A stretch of 64,000 nucleotides of DNA, taken from contig JAFEAM010000003.1 of NCBI GenBank assembly GCA_018266395.1, positions 62,001 to 126,000 of the forward strand. Reading direction: 5' to 3'. The DNA is from Bacteroidota bacterium. Its GTDB lineage: Bacteria; Bacteroidota; Bacteroidia; Cytophagales; Cyclobacteriaceae. Position numbers and translations under genes: made by a program. The notes beneath the pieces are model-generated. The model had not been told where the DNA came from, searched no databases, and saw nothing but the letters and a program-made list of their open reading frames with translations. Shown here one piece after another: positions 27,609 through 36,687 of the stretch (position 1 is the first letter of the stretch; every line of letters begins with the position of its first letter).

Positions 27609-30119
27609 CTAGTATTCCTTATATCTGCGGCGTGTAGCGACTACAAATCCAACCATCAGTATACCCGTACCAAGCCATAGTATGTTGATGTATGGCTTTT
27701 CAAATGCTTTGATGATTACCCAGTCCTTTTGACGGGTATTGATGCCAATCGTGAATTCGTCACTATCCGGATGAATGTTCAGCAAGGTGAGTCTGGCGCC
27801 AAGTTCCCCGATTTCAAATGGCAGTCTTCCTACTTCGCTTTTGTTCCGGATCAGGAAGACCGGATCTGCATAATAGTCCTCATGTTCAGCCCTGATACGG
27901 ATATGAGCGACCACGGCTGCGTCATCCGGCGATAGTTTGAATCCCTGGATGCTGTAAACACGCTCAACACTTTCGAGAACTGCCACATAGTCATTGACAA
28001 AGAATTCCTTGCCAATTTTAACATTCTGTTCTTCAAGGGGGCTCCATTCTGGCTCAGATTCCCGGTTCATGGGCGCAGATACGGATGTATAAATGTCGCT
28101 GGCAAGTCCCCGGCGGATATCGGGGGAAGCAAGAAATCCACCCATGGATGGGTTAAGCTGAATACGAGGGTACAACGTTGCTGCGACTTGCTCTCCTTTT
28201 CGCAATTGAATCTCGTAATAGGTATTCTCAGGAAAAATCTCAAACGTATCCCTGGCATGATAGAGCAGGCGGCCGGCATACTGGATGTCACGTTTTGCTG
28301 TCACCCTGAAGGGATCCTGGGTGGATTCAACATCCGATTTCTTTACATAACCTGATCCGCTTCTGATTTCATAACGCTCACCAAGAAATTCTATGTCATA
28401 ATCGGCCATCGTTCTTGGCTCATTAACGAAGAGGAGAAGATTATCACGATTGAACTCATCTCCCATTTCCCGATTGTAGAGGAGGCCGGTATTATTGAGC
28501 GAAACAACCTTGGAATAGCCGGAAGAAAAAAGAATGCCAACAAACATGAGCCCTACGCCGATGTGAGCGATGCCTCCGCCCGACAGACCAGGATTCTTTC
28601 TTGTTACTGTTAACAGAATCCGTGCGTTGGAAATTATGAGATAAAGAGAAGCGAGCAGAAGGGCCATGTATACTGGATTTGTAATCCTTGCGATGACCAG
28701 AATAAGCGCAAAAAGTACCAAAGTCAGCAAAAACGGACCCATCAGCTTTTTCTTCCATTCGCCGGCCTCAAGTTTTCCCCACCAATAGTATTGGGCAGTG
28801 CCGGACACGATGGATAAAAGAACAGCAAACCACAGCTGAAATCTTGAGTAGAATGCAAGCTGATCTGCCGGTGGTGCGAGATTGGACCGTATGCCAAATA
28901 GTTCAACTATTTTGTTGTAAACAGGGATGGAAGTAGGTACCAATACTTGAAATCCCATAAGACATAGAATTGCAGCTCCAAGAAAGATCCAGAACTCTTT
29001 TGAATAAGTCTCCACTTCCTTGGCGTTAACAGGCATGTCCTTCCACCTGAGGGCCATGAGCCAAATGGATACGAAAGTGAAGAAGAGCAGATAGATGAGG
29101 AGCTGGCCGGATAATCCCAGATCTGTAAAGGAATGAACTGAAGCATCACCGAGTATGCCGCTTCTGGTGAGAAATGTTGAGTAGAGGATCAGAATGAAAA
29201 CTGCAATGACCAGGCCCATGGTGAGCCTTAGCGCCATTTTGCTGCTTCTCCATGTAATCATGGTGTGGAGAGAAGCAATCTGCACCAGCCACGGGATGTA
29301 GACGGCGTTTTCAACAGGATCCCAATTCCAGTATCCACCGAAGCTCAGCGTCTCATAAGCCCAATAGCCGCCCATCAGAATACCGAGGCCGAGAATGGCT
29401 CCGCCCACCAGCGTCCATGGCAGTGCGGGCTGAATCCACTCGGTATACTTGCGTAGCCAGAGTCCTGCCATACAGAAGGAAAAGGGGACCAGCGTGAGAG
29501 CAAATCCAAGGAAGAGGGTGGGTGGATGAATAACCATCCAGTAATTCTGTAATAATGGATTGAGCCCATTCCCGTCCTTCGGTATGAAGTCGGGCTGCAT
29601 CTTAAATATGGGATCCGGCATGGCATCGCGAAGCAGAATAAAGGGTGAACTCCCTATCTTCAGTTCAAGGCCTGGAATCACAACTCCAAGAATCATGGAA
29701 GCGAGAAATGCCTGCACCAGCGAAAAAATTGTCATGGCAGGTGCTTCCCATTGTTTCTGCGTTATGATGAGAATGATTCCAATGGCAGCTTGCCAGAACA
29801 TCCATAACAGAAAACTTCCTTCCTGACCCTCCCAGAAACAGGAGATCATATACTGGCCGGGCAGATGAAGAGAGGAATGCGCGTAAGCGTAGTGGTACTC
29901 GAAATAGTGCCCGTAAATGATCAGAAAAAGAGCGAATACAATTCCGACGACAGAGATGGAATGAAGTGCAAAGGCTGTCCGGCCATTGATAAGCCACTCT
30001 GATGCATTAAGTGTAGCGGAAGAAGTTGCTCTCCAATAACTAAAGGAAGCCACCAGCGCTGTTACCAGCGAGGCGATGACAAAGAAATGTCCGAGGTTGC
30101 CAATGAAGTAATGATGCAT
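27609..30119 (-). CDS. ccmF: Cytochrome c maturation heme lyase CcmF/CcsA-like
   Basis: The 836-residue multi-pass protein carries the heme-handling signatures of the family. The tryptophan-rich WWD motif (from GGYWAYETLSF through GGYWNWDPVENAVYIPW, about 250-277) is present, with His and Pro in the IHPPTLFLGFAL segment (about 197-209) and further His residues in the membrane. A C-terminal periplasmic domain (about 560-810) ends in one final transmembrane helix. CcmF attaches heme to apocytochrome c with CcmE and usually CcmH. The start ATG 30119 is preferred to a TTG four codons upstream. The gene follows ccmE by 12 bases and is the last of the ccmB-C-D-E-F operon. Confidence 0.92.
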   Translation of the reverse strand: MHHYFIGNLGHFFVIASLVTALVASFSYWRATSSATLNASEWLINGRTAFALHSISVVGIVFALFLIIYGHYFEYHYAYAHSSLHLPGQYMISCFWEGQEGSFLLWMFWQAAIGIILIITQKQWEAPAMTIFSLVQAFLASMILGVVIPGLELKIGSSPFILLRDAMPDPIFKMQPDFIPKDGNGLNPLLQNYWMVIHPPTLFLGFALTLVPFSFCMAGLWLRKYTEWIQPALPWTLVGGAILGLGILMGGYWAYETLSFGGYWNWDPVENAVYIPWLVQIASLHTMITWRSSKMALRLTMGLVIAVFILILYSTFLTRSGILGDASVHSFTDLGLSGQLLIYLLFFTFVSIWLMALRWKDMPVNAKEVETYSKEFWIFLGAAILCLMGFQVLVPTSIPVYNKIVELFGIRSNLAPPADQLAFYSRFQLWFAVLLSIVSGTAQYYWWGKLEAGEWKKKLMGPFLLTLVLFALILVIARITNPVYMALLLASLYLIISNARILLTVTRKNPGLSGGGIAHIGVGLMFVGILFSSGYSKVVSLNNTGLLYNREMGDEFNRDNLLLFVNEPRTMADYDIEFLGERYEIRSGSGYVKKSDVESTQDPFRVTAKRDIQYAGRLLYHARDTFEIFPENTYYEIQLRKGEQVAATLYPRIQLNPSMGGFLASPDIRRGLASDIYTSVSAPMNRESEPEWSPLEEQNVKIGKEFFVNDYVAVLESVERVYSIQGFKLSPDDAAVVAHIRIRAEHEDYYADPVFLIRNKSEVGRLPFEIGELGARLTLLNIHPDSDEFTIGINTRQKDWVIIKAFEKPYINILWLGTGILMVGFVVATRRRYKEY

Positions 30120-30131
30120 GACCGCAAGCAA

Positions 30132-30542
30132 TTATACTCTTGCGTTAAGCTTTTGTTCCTGGTATTTGGAGGGACACTTCAGAAGGATTTTATCGGCGAT
30201 GAATTTATCACCGTGGTAACTTCCAATCACGACCACCTTTTCTGATTTGGCGAAATCCGGGGGTATGGGTTCCTGATAATAGACGATCTGTTCGCGACGG
30301 TTGTCATCAACCAGAATAAAAGAGAAGCTGAGATTGTCAGCACTTTTTTCTATCCCTACAATGTGCCCTGCTGCGTCCTTCTTCAATTCACCCACTACGT
30401 GAATATCCTTTTTATTTCCCTGGGATGCCATTTGGAAGGCCTGCTCGAAGGTGACATAGGTACTGGCATCTCCCGCTGTTGAGATAATGATGGCAATCGC
30501 TGCTGCAATAGCCACAATGGCAATGATGTGGGTCTTTTTCAT
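30132..30542 (-). CDS. ccmE: Cytochrome c maturation protein CcmE, CxxxY variant
   Basis: This 136-residue protein has an N-terminal membrane anchor (about 4-22) and the OB-fold of CcmE (HVVGELKKD, SFSFILVDD, VVVIGSYHGDKFIADKILLKCPSKY, cited in parts). The usual heme-binding HxxxY is CPSKY here, with Cys123 and Tyr127 in the same place. The cysteine form CxxxY is known from archaea and some bacteria, where it binds heme via Cys. The starting ATG at 30542 gives a normal short cytosolic lead. The protein passes heme from CcmC to CcmF. It lies between ccmF and the ccmD-like gene in one operon. Confidence 0.9.
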   Translation of the reverse strand: MKKTHIIAIVAIAAAIAIIISTAGDASTYVTFEQAFQMASQGNKKDIHVVGELKKDAAGHIVGIEKSADNLSFSFILVDDNRREQIVYYQEPIPPDFAKSEKVVVIGSYHGDKFIADKILLKCPSKYQEQKLNARV

Positions 30543-30593
30543 GAACGAACTTCCGGGCAAAATTACCACGGAAATTGGAAGGGTCAACCGCTT

Positions 30594-30824
30594 TTATGGC
30601 CTGGATTGGCGGTTTTCCTTGTATTTTTCTTCCAGTCGGCTGGTTTTGCGGTCAAGGAGGACCAGGTAGCCGATAAGTCCTAACAGAATAACCACCAGGA
30701 TGGCAACTACCACATAAATCTTTCCCTCCGCACGCATGCCATCTGCCATTTCGATTTCCTGGGGCTGTGCATGAGCCAAAAGTGCCGTCATCAGCACCAG
30801 GAAAATGCTAAACACCCTTTTCAT
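30594..30824 (-). CDS. ccmD: CcmD-like small membrane protein
   Basis: The 76-residue product has a likely signal or first membrane helix (MKRVFSIFLVLMTALLAHA), a short acidic stretch, a transmembrane helix (about 39-58, VVVAILVVILLGLIGYLVLL) and a charged tail (DRKTSRLEEKYKENRQ). CcmD proteins are small single-pass helpers of CcmC and CcmE heme transfer with poor sequence conservation, so this call rests mainly on its place between ccmC and ccmE. The start at 30824 overlaps the ccmC gene end by 17 bases. An upstream in-frame ATG at 30833 is also possible. Confidence 0.7.
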   Translation of the reverse strand: MKRVFSIFLVLMTALLAHAQPQEIEMADGMRAEGKIYVVVAILVVILLGLIGYLVLLDRKTSRLEEKYKENRQSRP

Positions 30825-31497
30825 AAGCTTCATCCAAAATTCTTTCTTCAATCCGTCGCAAGCGAATGCGCAATGATGCGATCCAACATCCCAGAAGAAT
30901 CCAGCCTATTACTGCCGGATAGAACACTTTGCGCATGTTGTTGTCAAGGTCGTACATGTTGAAACCGGGATTACCCCCGCTTCCTGGATGCATCGAACTT
31001 GTCATGCGTGGGATAATAAAAATCAGAGGGATCATCGCAAAGAATGCGAAGATGTTATACACAGCACCAAGCCTGGCACGTTGCTCGTCATTACGCAGCG
31101 AACCTCTCAGTACGAAATAAGCGAAGTACACCAGTAATGCAATCGCGGCTCCGTTTTGTTTGGGGTCTCCGTGCCATGGAGTTCCCCACGTGTAATTGGC
31201 CCAGATCATGCCTGTGACAATTCCCAACAAACCAAAGACGAGGCCAGTGTTAGCGAACTCCACGGAGATGATATCGTCATCCATACGGTGGTTTCTCAGG
31301 TATTTTACTGCATACCATGTGGAGATGAGAAACATGAAGACCATGCCGAACCACATGGGCACGTGGTAATACAGCGCACGTATTGTTTCATTAACGATGG
31401 AGAGCCTGGGCACCCGCATAAGAAAGCCGCCCACCACAGAATACATGAGGAGCAGAGCGCAAAGGGACTTCCACCAGATCGATTTTGAATTCAGCAT
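30808..31497 (-). CDS. ccmC: Heme transporter CcmC
   Basis: The 229-residue protein has about six transmembrane helices and the WWD-type heme motif of CcmC (YTWGTPWHGDPKQNGAAIALL-like: WGTPWHGDPKQNGAAI), flanked by His in AL..HVPMWFGM. CcmC loads heme onto CcmE. The start taken is ATG 31497. An ATG at 31515 is in frame and forms a TAATG overlap with the ccmB stop, so the protein may be six residues longer. It lies between ccmB and ccmD. Confidence 0.92.
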   Translation of the reverse strand: MLNSKSIWWKSLCALLLMYSVVGGFLMRVPRLSIVNETIRALYYHVPMWFGMVFMFLISTWYAVKYLRNHRMDDDIISVEFANTGLVFGLLGIVTGMIWANYTWGTPWHGDPKQNGAAIALLVYFAYFVLRGSLRNDEQRARLGAVYNIFAFFAMIPLIFIIPRMTSSMHPGSGGNPGFNMYDLDNNMRKVFYPAVIGWILLGCWIASLRIRLRRIEERILDEAYEKGV

Positions 31498-31514
31498 TTG
31501 AAATAACCCGCCCA

Positions 31515-32177
31515 TTAGCTGCGCCAAATATAAGGGAAGAGGAGATAGGAAACGGATGTTGTTATTGTATTAATCGACAACAGCATGAGTAATGAATTGA
31601 TGCTAACTGATAAGTCGAGCCCTTCTGCACTGTTAACGGTTACACGAATAGCAGCAAGAAGGATTCCGATCAAAATCGGGAAGCCCATTACTGCCATAAG
31701 CAGAGTGCCACTTTCTGATCGAGCTGCAATAGCCGAGAGTAAGGTCAGGGTTGAGGCAAATCCAAATGAACCCAGGATCACTACTAAAATGAAGACACGT
31801 AGGTCTTGAATGGGATTGTTTAGAAATAAGACAAATAGGATGAAGCCTGCGGATGCCATCAATAGGCAAAGAATGAAATTATAGAATACCTTGCTCATAA
31901 TTATTGATTCAGGACTAAGAAGACTGTAATAATAGGTTCCTGCGTCTCTTTCTGCCATGAAACTTTTGGCGACGGTATTCACTGAGGTAGTAAGTAATGT
32001 AATCCAAAACAAGGCGCTCCAAACAAATGAGTTAATAAGACTAAGATGCAGCTGAAAGCTTAAATAGTAGATGAAGACGCTGCAAACGAGAAACAACAAT
32101 AGCCCTGAGACCATTGTATGGTTTCTGAGCTCAAGTTTTATTTCCTTTTTGAATAACGTAAAGAGGTTTGTATTCAT
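31515..32177 (-). CDS. ccmB: Heme exporter permease CcmB
   Basis: This 220-residue protein has about six transmembrane helices and the family signature around LLSPESIIMSKVFYNFILCLLM, together with AERDAGTYYY and SAIAARSESGTLLMAVMGFPI, cited in parts. CcmB is normally the permease for ATPase CcmA. No ccmA is adjacent or elsewhere in the window. The first gene of the leftward ccm operon, it is divergent from the polysaccharide locus, with 101 bases between the two starts. Confidence 0.9.
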   Translation of the reverse strand: MNTNLFTLFKKEIKLELRNHTMVSGLLLFLVCSVFIYYLSFQLHLSLINSFVWSALFWITLLTTSVNTVAKSFMAERDAGTYYYSLLSPESIIMSKVFYNFILCLLMASAGFILFVLFLNNPIQDLRVFILVVILGSFGFASTLTLLSAIAARSESGTLLMAVMGFPILIGILLAAIRVTVNSAEGLDLSVSINSLLMLLSINTITTSVSYLLFPYIWRS

Positions 32178-32258
32178 CCAATTTATCTATACAAAGGAGC
32201 GAGAGGGCAATTTATCAAAATAAGGGGTCACGTGGGCCTAATTGAGGGCCGTTTTGAC

Positions 32259-32266
32259 TAATTTTG
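32259..32266 (+). promoter_or_regulatory. Candidate -7 promoter element for the polysaccharide locus
   Basis: TAATTTTG matches TAnnTTTG and lies 12 bases before the chosen ATG (32279). It overlaps a possible TTG start at 32264, which is a reason to prefer the ATG. No clear -33 element is seen at the usual distance. It would serve the first genes of the locus. Confidence 0.4.
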
Positions 32267-32278
32267 CCGCGCAGTTTT

Positions 32279-33304
32279 ATGCCTAAAAAAAAGGGGAAAG
32301 TACTAATTACTGGCGCGGCTGGATTTATAGGATTCCATGTTGCCAATAGACTATTGAACGAAGATTATTCAGTAGTGGGGCTCGATAACCTTAACACCTA
32401 CTATGATGTGAATTTGAAAGAATCCAGACTTAATCTTCTACGGAACAATCCATCATTTAAGTTTGTGAGAATGGATTTGACTGACAAAAGTGGAATTGAT
32501 CTATTGTTTGAACAGGAGGCATTTAAAATAGTGATCAATCTGGCAGCACAGGCGGGAGTTCGATACTCAATACAGCATCCCTATGCATACCTTGAGAGCA
32601 ACATGATAGGGTTCTTGAATGTGCTTGAGGCCTGCCGTCACTTCACACCCACCCATTTAATTTATGCGTCATCCAGTTCAGTCTATGGCGCTAATAGAAA
32701 AATGCCATTATCAGTACATGACAATGTGGATCATCCGTTGTCATTATATGCTGCGACCAAAAAGTCAAATGAATTGATGGCTCACACCTATTCGAACTTG
32801 TACGGGATACCCACAACCGGACTTAGATTCTTCACAGTTTATGGTCCATATGGTCGCCCAGATATGGCCCTCTTCCTGTTCACCAAAGCGATTCTGGAGG
32901 GTAACCCGATCGATGTTTATAACTTTGGAAAAATGAAACGCGATTTCACTTATGTGGATGACATCGTTGAAGGCATTTTTAGGTTAATGACGCATGTTCC
33001 AAAGGGAAACACTTCATGGAATGGATTTGAACCAGACCCAGCATCAAGTTTCTCGCCCTATCGCCTCTACAACATCGGGAACAATCACCCGGTAACCCTG
33101 GATCATTTTATTGGAATACTAGAAACTAAGATTGGTAAAAAAGCAATCAGGAACCTTATGCCAATCCAGCCAGGCGATGTTGAAGAGACGTTTGCTGACA
33201 TAAATGATCTTGCAAGTGCAACTGGATTTTCACCAGCAACGCCTTTGGAACAGGGATTAGAGAAGTTCGTAAAATGGTATAAGGAATACTATAAAATCAG
33301 ATAA
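32279..33304 (+). CDS. UDP-glucuronate 4-epimerase-like SDR enzyme
   Basis: The 341-residue protein is an extended short-chain dehydrogenase. It has the NAD motif TGAAGFIGFHVANRLL, the ASSSSVYG strand, the catalytic pair in YAATKKSNELM (YxxxK), and RFFTVYGPYGRPDMALFLF, which is typical of UDP-glucuronate 4-epimerases (CapI/LspL type). It should supply UDP-GalA for surface polysaccharide. ATG 32279 is preferred over TTG 32264, which would overlap the promoter. Its TAA overlaps the next ATG by one base (TAATG), so expression is coupled. Confidence 0.88.
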   Translation: MPKKKGKVLITGAAGFIGFHVANRLLNEDYSVVGLDNLNTYYDVNLKESRLNLLRNNPSFKFVRMDLTDKSGIDLLFEQEAFKIVINLAAQAGVRYSIQHPYAYLESNMIGFLNVLEACRHFTPTHLIYASSSSVYGANRKMPLSVHDNVDHPLSLYAATKKSNELMAHTYSNLYGIPTTGLRFFTVYGPYGRPDMALFLFTKAILEGNPIDVYNFGKMKRDFTYVDDIVEGIFRLMTHVPKGNTSWNGFEPDPASSFSPYRLYNIGNNHPVTLDHFIGILETKIGKKAIRNLMPIQPGDVEETFADINDLASATGFSPATPLEQGLEKFVKWYKEYYKIR

Positions 33305-34563
33305 TGTATCAAATGGAAACCGTTGGAATTGTAGGACTTGGTTATGTAGGACTCCCACTAGCCGTTGAATTTGGCAAGATTATACCAACAATTGGATTTG
33401 ACATCGATCGAAAGAGGATAGATGAGTTAAAGAGGGGAATCGAAAGAACAGAGGAGGTCACAGCTGAGGAACTGTCAAAGGCTTCAAAGCTTGAATACAC
33501 GTTCGATTCCAAAGACTTGGAGAAGGTAACTCGTTTTATTATTACAGTTCCTACACCTGTGGACGAATACAAAAAACCTGACTTGAGACCACTCATCAGC
33601 GCAAGTAAAACGGTAGGAGGCGCTTTGAAGAAAGGTGATATCGTTATATATGAGTCGACTGTATATCCAGGCTGCACTGAGGAAATTTGCGTGCCAGTAC
33701 TCGAGGGGACGAGTGGACTGAAGTTTAACGAGGATTTCTTTTGTGGGTACTCACCCGAAAGAATCAATCCGGGTGACAAGGTACACCGACTTCCAAATAT
33801 TAAGAAGATTACGAGCGGGAGTACGATTGAAACAGCTGAAAGGGTAGATGAATTATACAAGCTCATTATCAAGGCAGGAACTCATCGGGCTCCCTCACTA
33901 AAGGTGGCAGAAGCCGCTAAAGTGATTGAAAACTCTCAACGTGATATCAACATTGCATTTGTAAATGAATTAGCTCTGATCTTTGAGCGTATTGGGATCG
34001 ATACGCACGAGGTTCTCGAAGCGGCAAGTACCAAATGGAATTTTCTAGCTTTCAAACCGGGCCTTGTAGGGGGTCACTGTATCGGCGTTGATCCATATTA
34101 CCTCACTCACAAAGCGGAGGGTTTGGGCTATCGGCCTGAGGTGATTCTGAGCGGCCGTCGAATTAATGACAATATGGGCATTCATATTGCAAATCGCGTT
34201 ATCAAACTGATGGCTCGCCAGGAATTGACGATTAAGGGTGGTAAGATTTTGGTACTTGGCCTTACCTTCAAGGAAAATTGCCCTGACATCAGAAACAGTA
34301 AGGTGGTGGATTTAATTAATGAACTGTCCAGCTTTGGCGCCGTGGTTGATGTCTATGATCCACATGCTGATCCAGCTGAAGTTAAGCATGAATATGGGAT
34401 TGATCTTGCCCAACAACTAAGGCATCCTTATGATGCAATTGTGTTAGCCGTAAGCCACAATGAGTTTAACAATTTACCTTGGGATAAGTTGAAAACACTA
34501 AAAACTATTCTCTTTGATGTGAAGGGTTTCTTGGATAAATCAATTATCACAGCCCGGCTATGA
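33304..34563 (+). CDS. Nucleotide-sugar 6-dehydrogenase (TviB/WbpA-WecC type)
   Basis: The 419-residue enzyme oxidises the C6 alcohol of a UDP-HexNAc to a carboxylate in two NAD-dependent steps. Signatures are VGIVGLGYVGLPLA, the FFCGYSPERINPGD segment, AEAAKVIENSQRDINIAFVNE, and the active-site loop LVGGHCIGVDPYY with the catalytic Cys. The spacing and the long N-terminus are those of the TviB/WbpO group, so UDP-GlcNAc or UDP-GalNAc is the most likely substrate. An uncertain but fitting role is UDP-GlcNAcA for the WbpB-WbpE-WbpD set. Its ATG overlaps the previous stop and its stop overlaps galE by 4 bases. An internal ATG 33313 is also possible. Confidence 0.9.
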   Translation: MYQMETVGIVGLGYVGLPLAVEFGKIIPTIGFDIDRKRIDELKRGIERTEEVTAEELSKASKLEYTFDSKDLEKVTRFIITVPTPVDEYKKPDLRPLISASKTVGGALKKGDIVIYESTVYPGCTEEICVPVLEGTSGLKFNEDFFCGYSPERINPGDKVHRLPNIKKITSGSTIETAERVDELYKLIIKAGTHRAPSLKVAEAAKVIENSQRDINIAFVNELALIFERIGIDTHEVLEAASTKWNFLAFKPGLVGGHCIGVDPYYLTHKAEGLGYRPEVILSGRRINDNMGIHIANRVIKLMARQELTIKGGKILVLGLTFKENCPDIRNSKVVDLINELSSFGAVVDVYDPHADPAEVKHEYGIDLAQQLRHPYDAIVLAVSHNEFNNLPWDKLKTLKTILFDVKGFLDKSIITARL

Positions 34564-35588
34564 GGGGCTCCAAAGTAATCGTTACGGGAGGTGCCGGATA
34601 CATTGGTGCGCATGCTGCTGTCTCACTGATTCAAAATGGGTTTTCCCCCATCATTGTTGATAATCTGTCTCGAAGCAGTAATCAATTACTAAAGGGAATA
34701 TTTGAGATCACAGGTCACCGCCCAGAATTCTATGAATTGGATTGCAGGGATTTCGACAGACTCAAATCACTGTTGAATAAGCTGAGGGAAGTGTATGCGG
34801 TAATACACTTTGCGGCATATAAGTCGGTAAGCGAGTCAGTAGCAGCGCCAGAACTGTATTATGACAACAATCTGAACTCATTATTGTCGGTGCTGAAGGT
34901 CATGAAAGAATCAGATATTAAATATTTGATCTTCTCATCCTCTTGTACCGTATATGGGGAGCCTGACAGGATACCTGTAACGGAAGACAGTCCTTTCAAA
35001 CGGGCCGAATCACCGTATGGTGCAACCAAACAAATGAGTGAGAGGATATTGGAGGATGCAGTTATATCCAGAAGTGGGCTGAAAGTAGTTTCATTGAGAT
35101 ACTTTAACCCTATTGGCGCACATCCTTCTGGCCTTATTGGAGAATTGCCGATTGGCGTTCCATCTAATTTGGTTCCATATATCACCCAAACAGCTGCAGG
35201 TAAAAGGGATAAGCTGATAATATTTGGAGATGATTATGACACTCCTGATGGCAGTTGCCTCAGGGACTTCATTCATGTTGTTGATTTGGCAGATGCGCAT
35301 GTCAAAGCCCTTCAAAATATTAGCAATATATCCCCGGCTTTTTTGGGTATTAATGTTGGCACTGGAGTTCCGGTTTCGGTTCTTCAACTGGTTCATGAAT
35401 TCGTGTCTGTGACAGGCGTAGATCTCCCTTACGAAATAGGCCCCCGCAGAGAGGGAGATGTAATAAAAACTTATGCTGATCCGACCCGGGCGAAGCAACT
35501 CCTACATTGGGAGGCGAAAAGAAGTATTCGGGAGGCCTTAAATGATGCCTGGAATTGGGAAAAAAGGTTGAGTCATGCGACCAATTAA
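34560..35588 (+). CDS. galE: UDP-glucose 4-epimerase
   Basis: This 342-residue extended SDR enzyme has GGAGYIGAHAAVSLIQNG for NAD binding, the FSSSCTVYGEP strand with its catalytic Ser, SPYGATKQMSERIL with Tyr and Lys, and RYFNPIGAHPSGLIGE, all typical of GalE. It interconverts UDP-Glc and UDP-Gal, and some relatives act on UDP-GlcNAc. The start overlaps the previous gene by 4 bases (ATGA), and the next start lies within its 3' end, so it is part of the same polycistronic unit. Confidence 0.92.
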   Translation: MRGSKVIVTGGAGYIGAHAAVSLIQNGFSPIIVDNLSRSSNQLLKGIFEITGHRPEFYELDCRDFDRLKSLLNKLREVYAVIHFAAYKSVSESVAAPELYYDNNLNSLLSVLKVMKESDIKYLIFSSSCTVYGEPDRIPVTEDSPFKRAESPYGATKQMSERILEDAVISRSGLKVVSLRYFNPIGAHPSGLIGELPIGVPSNLVPYITQTAAGKRDKLIIFGDDYDTPDGSCLRDFIHVVDLADAHVKALQNISNISPAFLGINVGTGVPVSVLQLVHEFVSVTGVDLPYEIGPRREGDVIKTYADPTRAKQLLHWEAKRSIREALNDAWNWEKRLSHATN

Positions 35589-36687
35589 AATGGTAGATCT
35601 GCAAGCACAGTATCTCCGGATGAAATCGGAGATTGATACTGCCATAGAAGATGTATTGATCAAGGGAGACTTCATTCAAGGTGAATTAGTAAAAATATTT
35701 GAATCAGAATTAGCCCGGTATACAGGTTCGGGGCATGTAATTTCCTGTGCCAATGGAACAGATGCTCTTCAAATTGCAATGATGGCTTTGAGATTCAAGA
35801 AAGGAGATGAAGTCATTCTGCCCGTTCATACTTATGTTGCTACTGCAGAGGTCATAGCAGTGCTGGGACTTAGTCCAATCTTCGTTGATGTCGATAAAAC
35901 GACATTCACTATCGATATCGACCAGGTTCGGAAAGCCATCACACCAAAAACTGTCGCGATTGTTCCGGTTCATCTGTACGGTTTGTGTGCTGATATGGAA
36001 TCATTGCTGAGTTTGGCAAGGCGCTATGACCTCAAGATAATTGAGGATGCTGCTCAGGCGCTGGGATCAGTGTATCATTTTTCTGATGGCATTAACATGG
36101 CGGCTGGAACTATGGGGATTATAGGTGCAACGTCCTTCTTCCCTTCAAAGAACCTGGGAGCTTATGGTGACGGTGGCGCGCTGTTTTGCAGTGATGACAG
36201 TCTTGCCACCTTACTGCGCATGGTGGCAAATCATGGGCAAAAAGAGAAGTATCGCCACGAGATTATTGGTGTCAATAGCCGGTTGGACACAATCCAGGCA
36301 GCAATTCTACGTGTCAAATTAGGCTACTTTGATTCTTACATTCAACGACGAAAAGTAGTGGCAGAGTATTATGACAAACATTTGGCTTCAACAGAATTCC
36401 TCAAGCTCCCGCAAGGAGTCACTTACTCCAGTCATACATACCATCAGTATACTGTTGTTACAAGAGGCGTTGACCGTGACCGCTTGAAAAAGTATCTGGC
36501 AAATCTCGGAATTCCAACCATGATTTATTATCCGATTCCGTTGCATCACCAAATTCCATATCGAAGCAATGCGTCTTTCCCGGTGGCAGAAGAATTGAGC
36601 AGAACCGTACTCTCTTTACCGATTCATACTGAAATGGATGAGGACCAGCTGTCTTATATTTGCTCTTCAATAAATGACTTTGAATAG
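35575..36687 (+). CDS. DegT/DnrJ/EryC1-family sugar aminotransferase (WbpE-like)
   Basis: This 370-residue PLP enzyme shows DLQAQYLRMKSEID near the start, CANGTDALQIAM, IEDAAQALGS with the PLP-contacting Asp, and SFFPSKNLGAYGDGGAL with the Schiff-base lysine. Family members transaminate 3- or 4-keto nucleotide sugars. Its placement directly before WbpD- and WbpB-like genes makes a WbpE role (3-amination of UDP-2-acetamido-3-keto-glucuronate) the best guess. The gene overlaps galE by 14 bases and the next gene by 14. Confidence 0.88.
   Translation: MRPIKMVDLQAQYLRMKSEIDTAIEDVLIKGDFIQGELVKIFESELARYTGSGHVISCANGTDALQIAMMALRFKKGDEVILPVHTYVATAEVIAVLGLSPIFVDVDKTTFTIDIDQVRKAITPKTVAIVPVHLYGLCADMESLLSLARRYDLKIIEDAAQALGSVYHFSDGINMAAGTMGIIGATSFFPSKNLGAYGDGGALFCSDDSLATLLRMVANHGQKEKYRHEIIGVNSRLDTIQAAILRVKLGYFDSYIQRRKVVAEYYDKHLASTEFLKLPQGVTYSSHTYHQYTVVTRGVDRDRLKKYLANLGIPTMIYYPIPLHHQIPYRSNASFPVAEELSRTVLSLPIHTEMDEDQLSYICSSINDFE

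Noticed and set aside
30119-30131. TTG start for ccmF four codons upstream of the ATG
   Set aside because: TTG directly after the ccmE stop gives no advantage, and the ATG at 30119 is followed by a normal membrane N-terminus.
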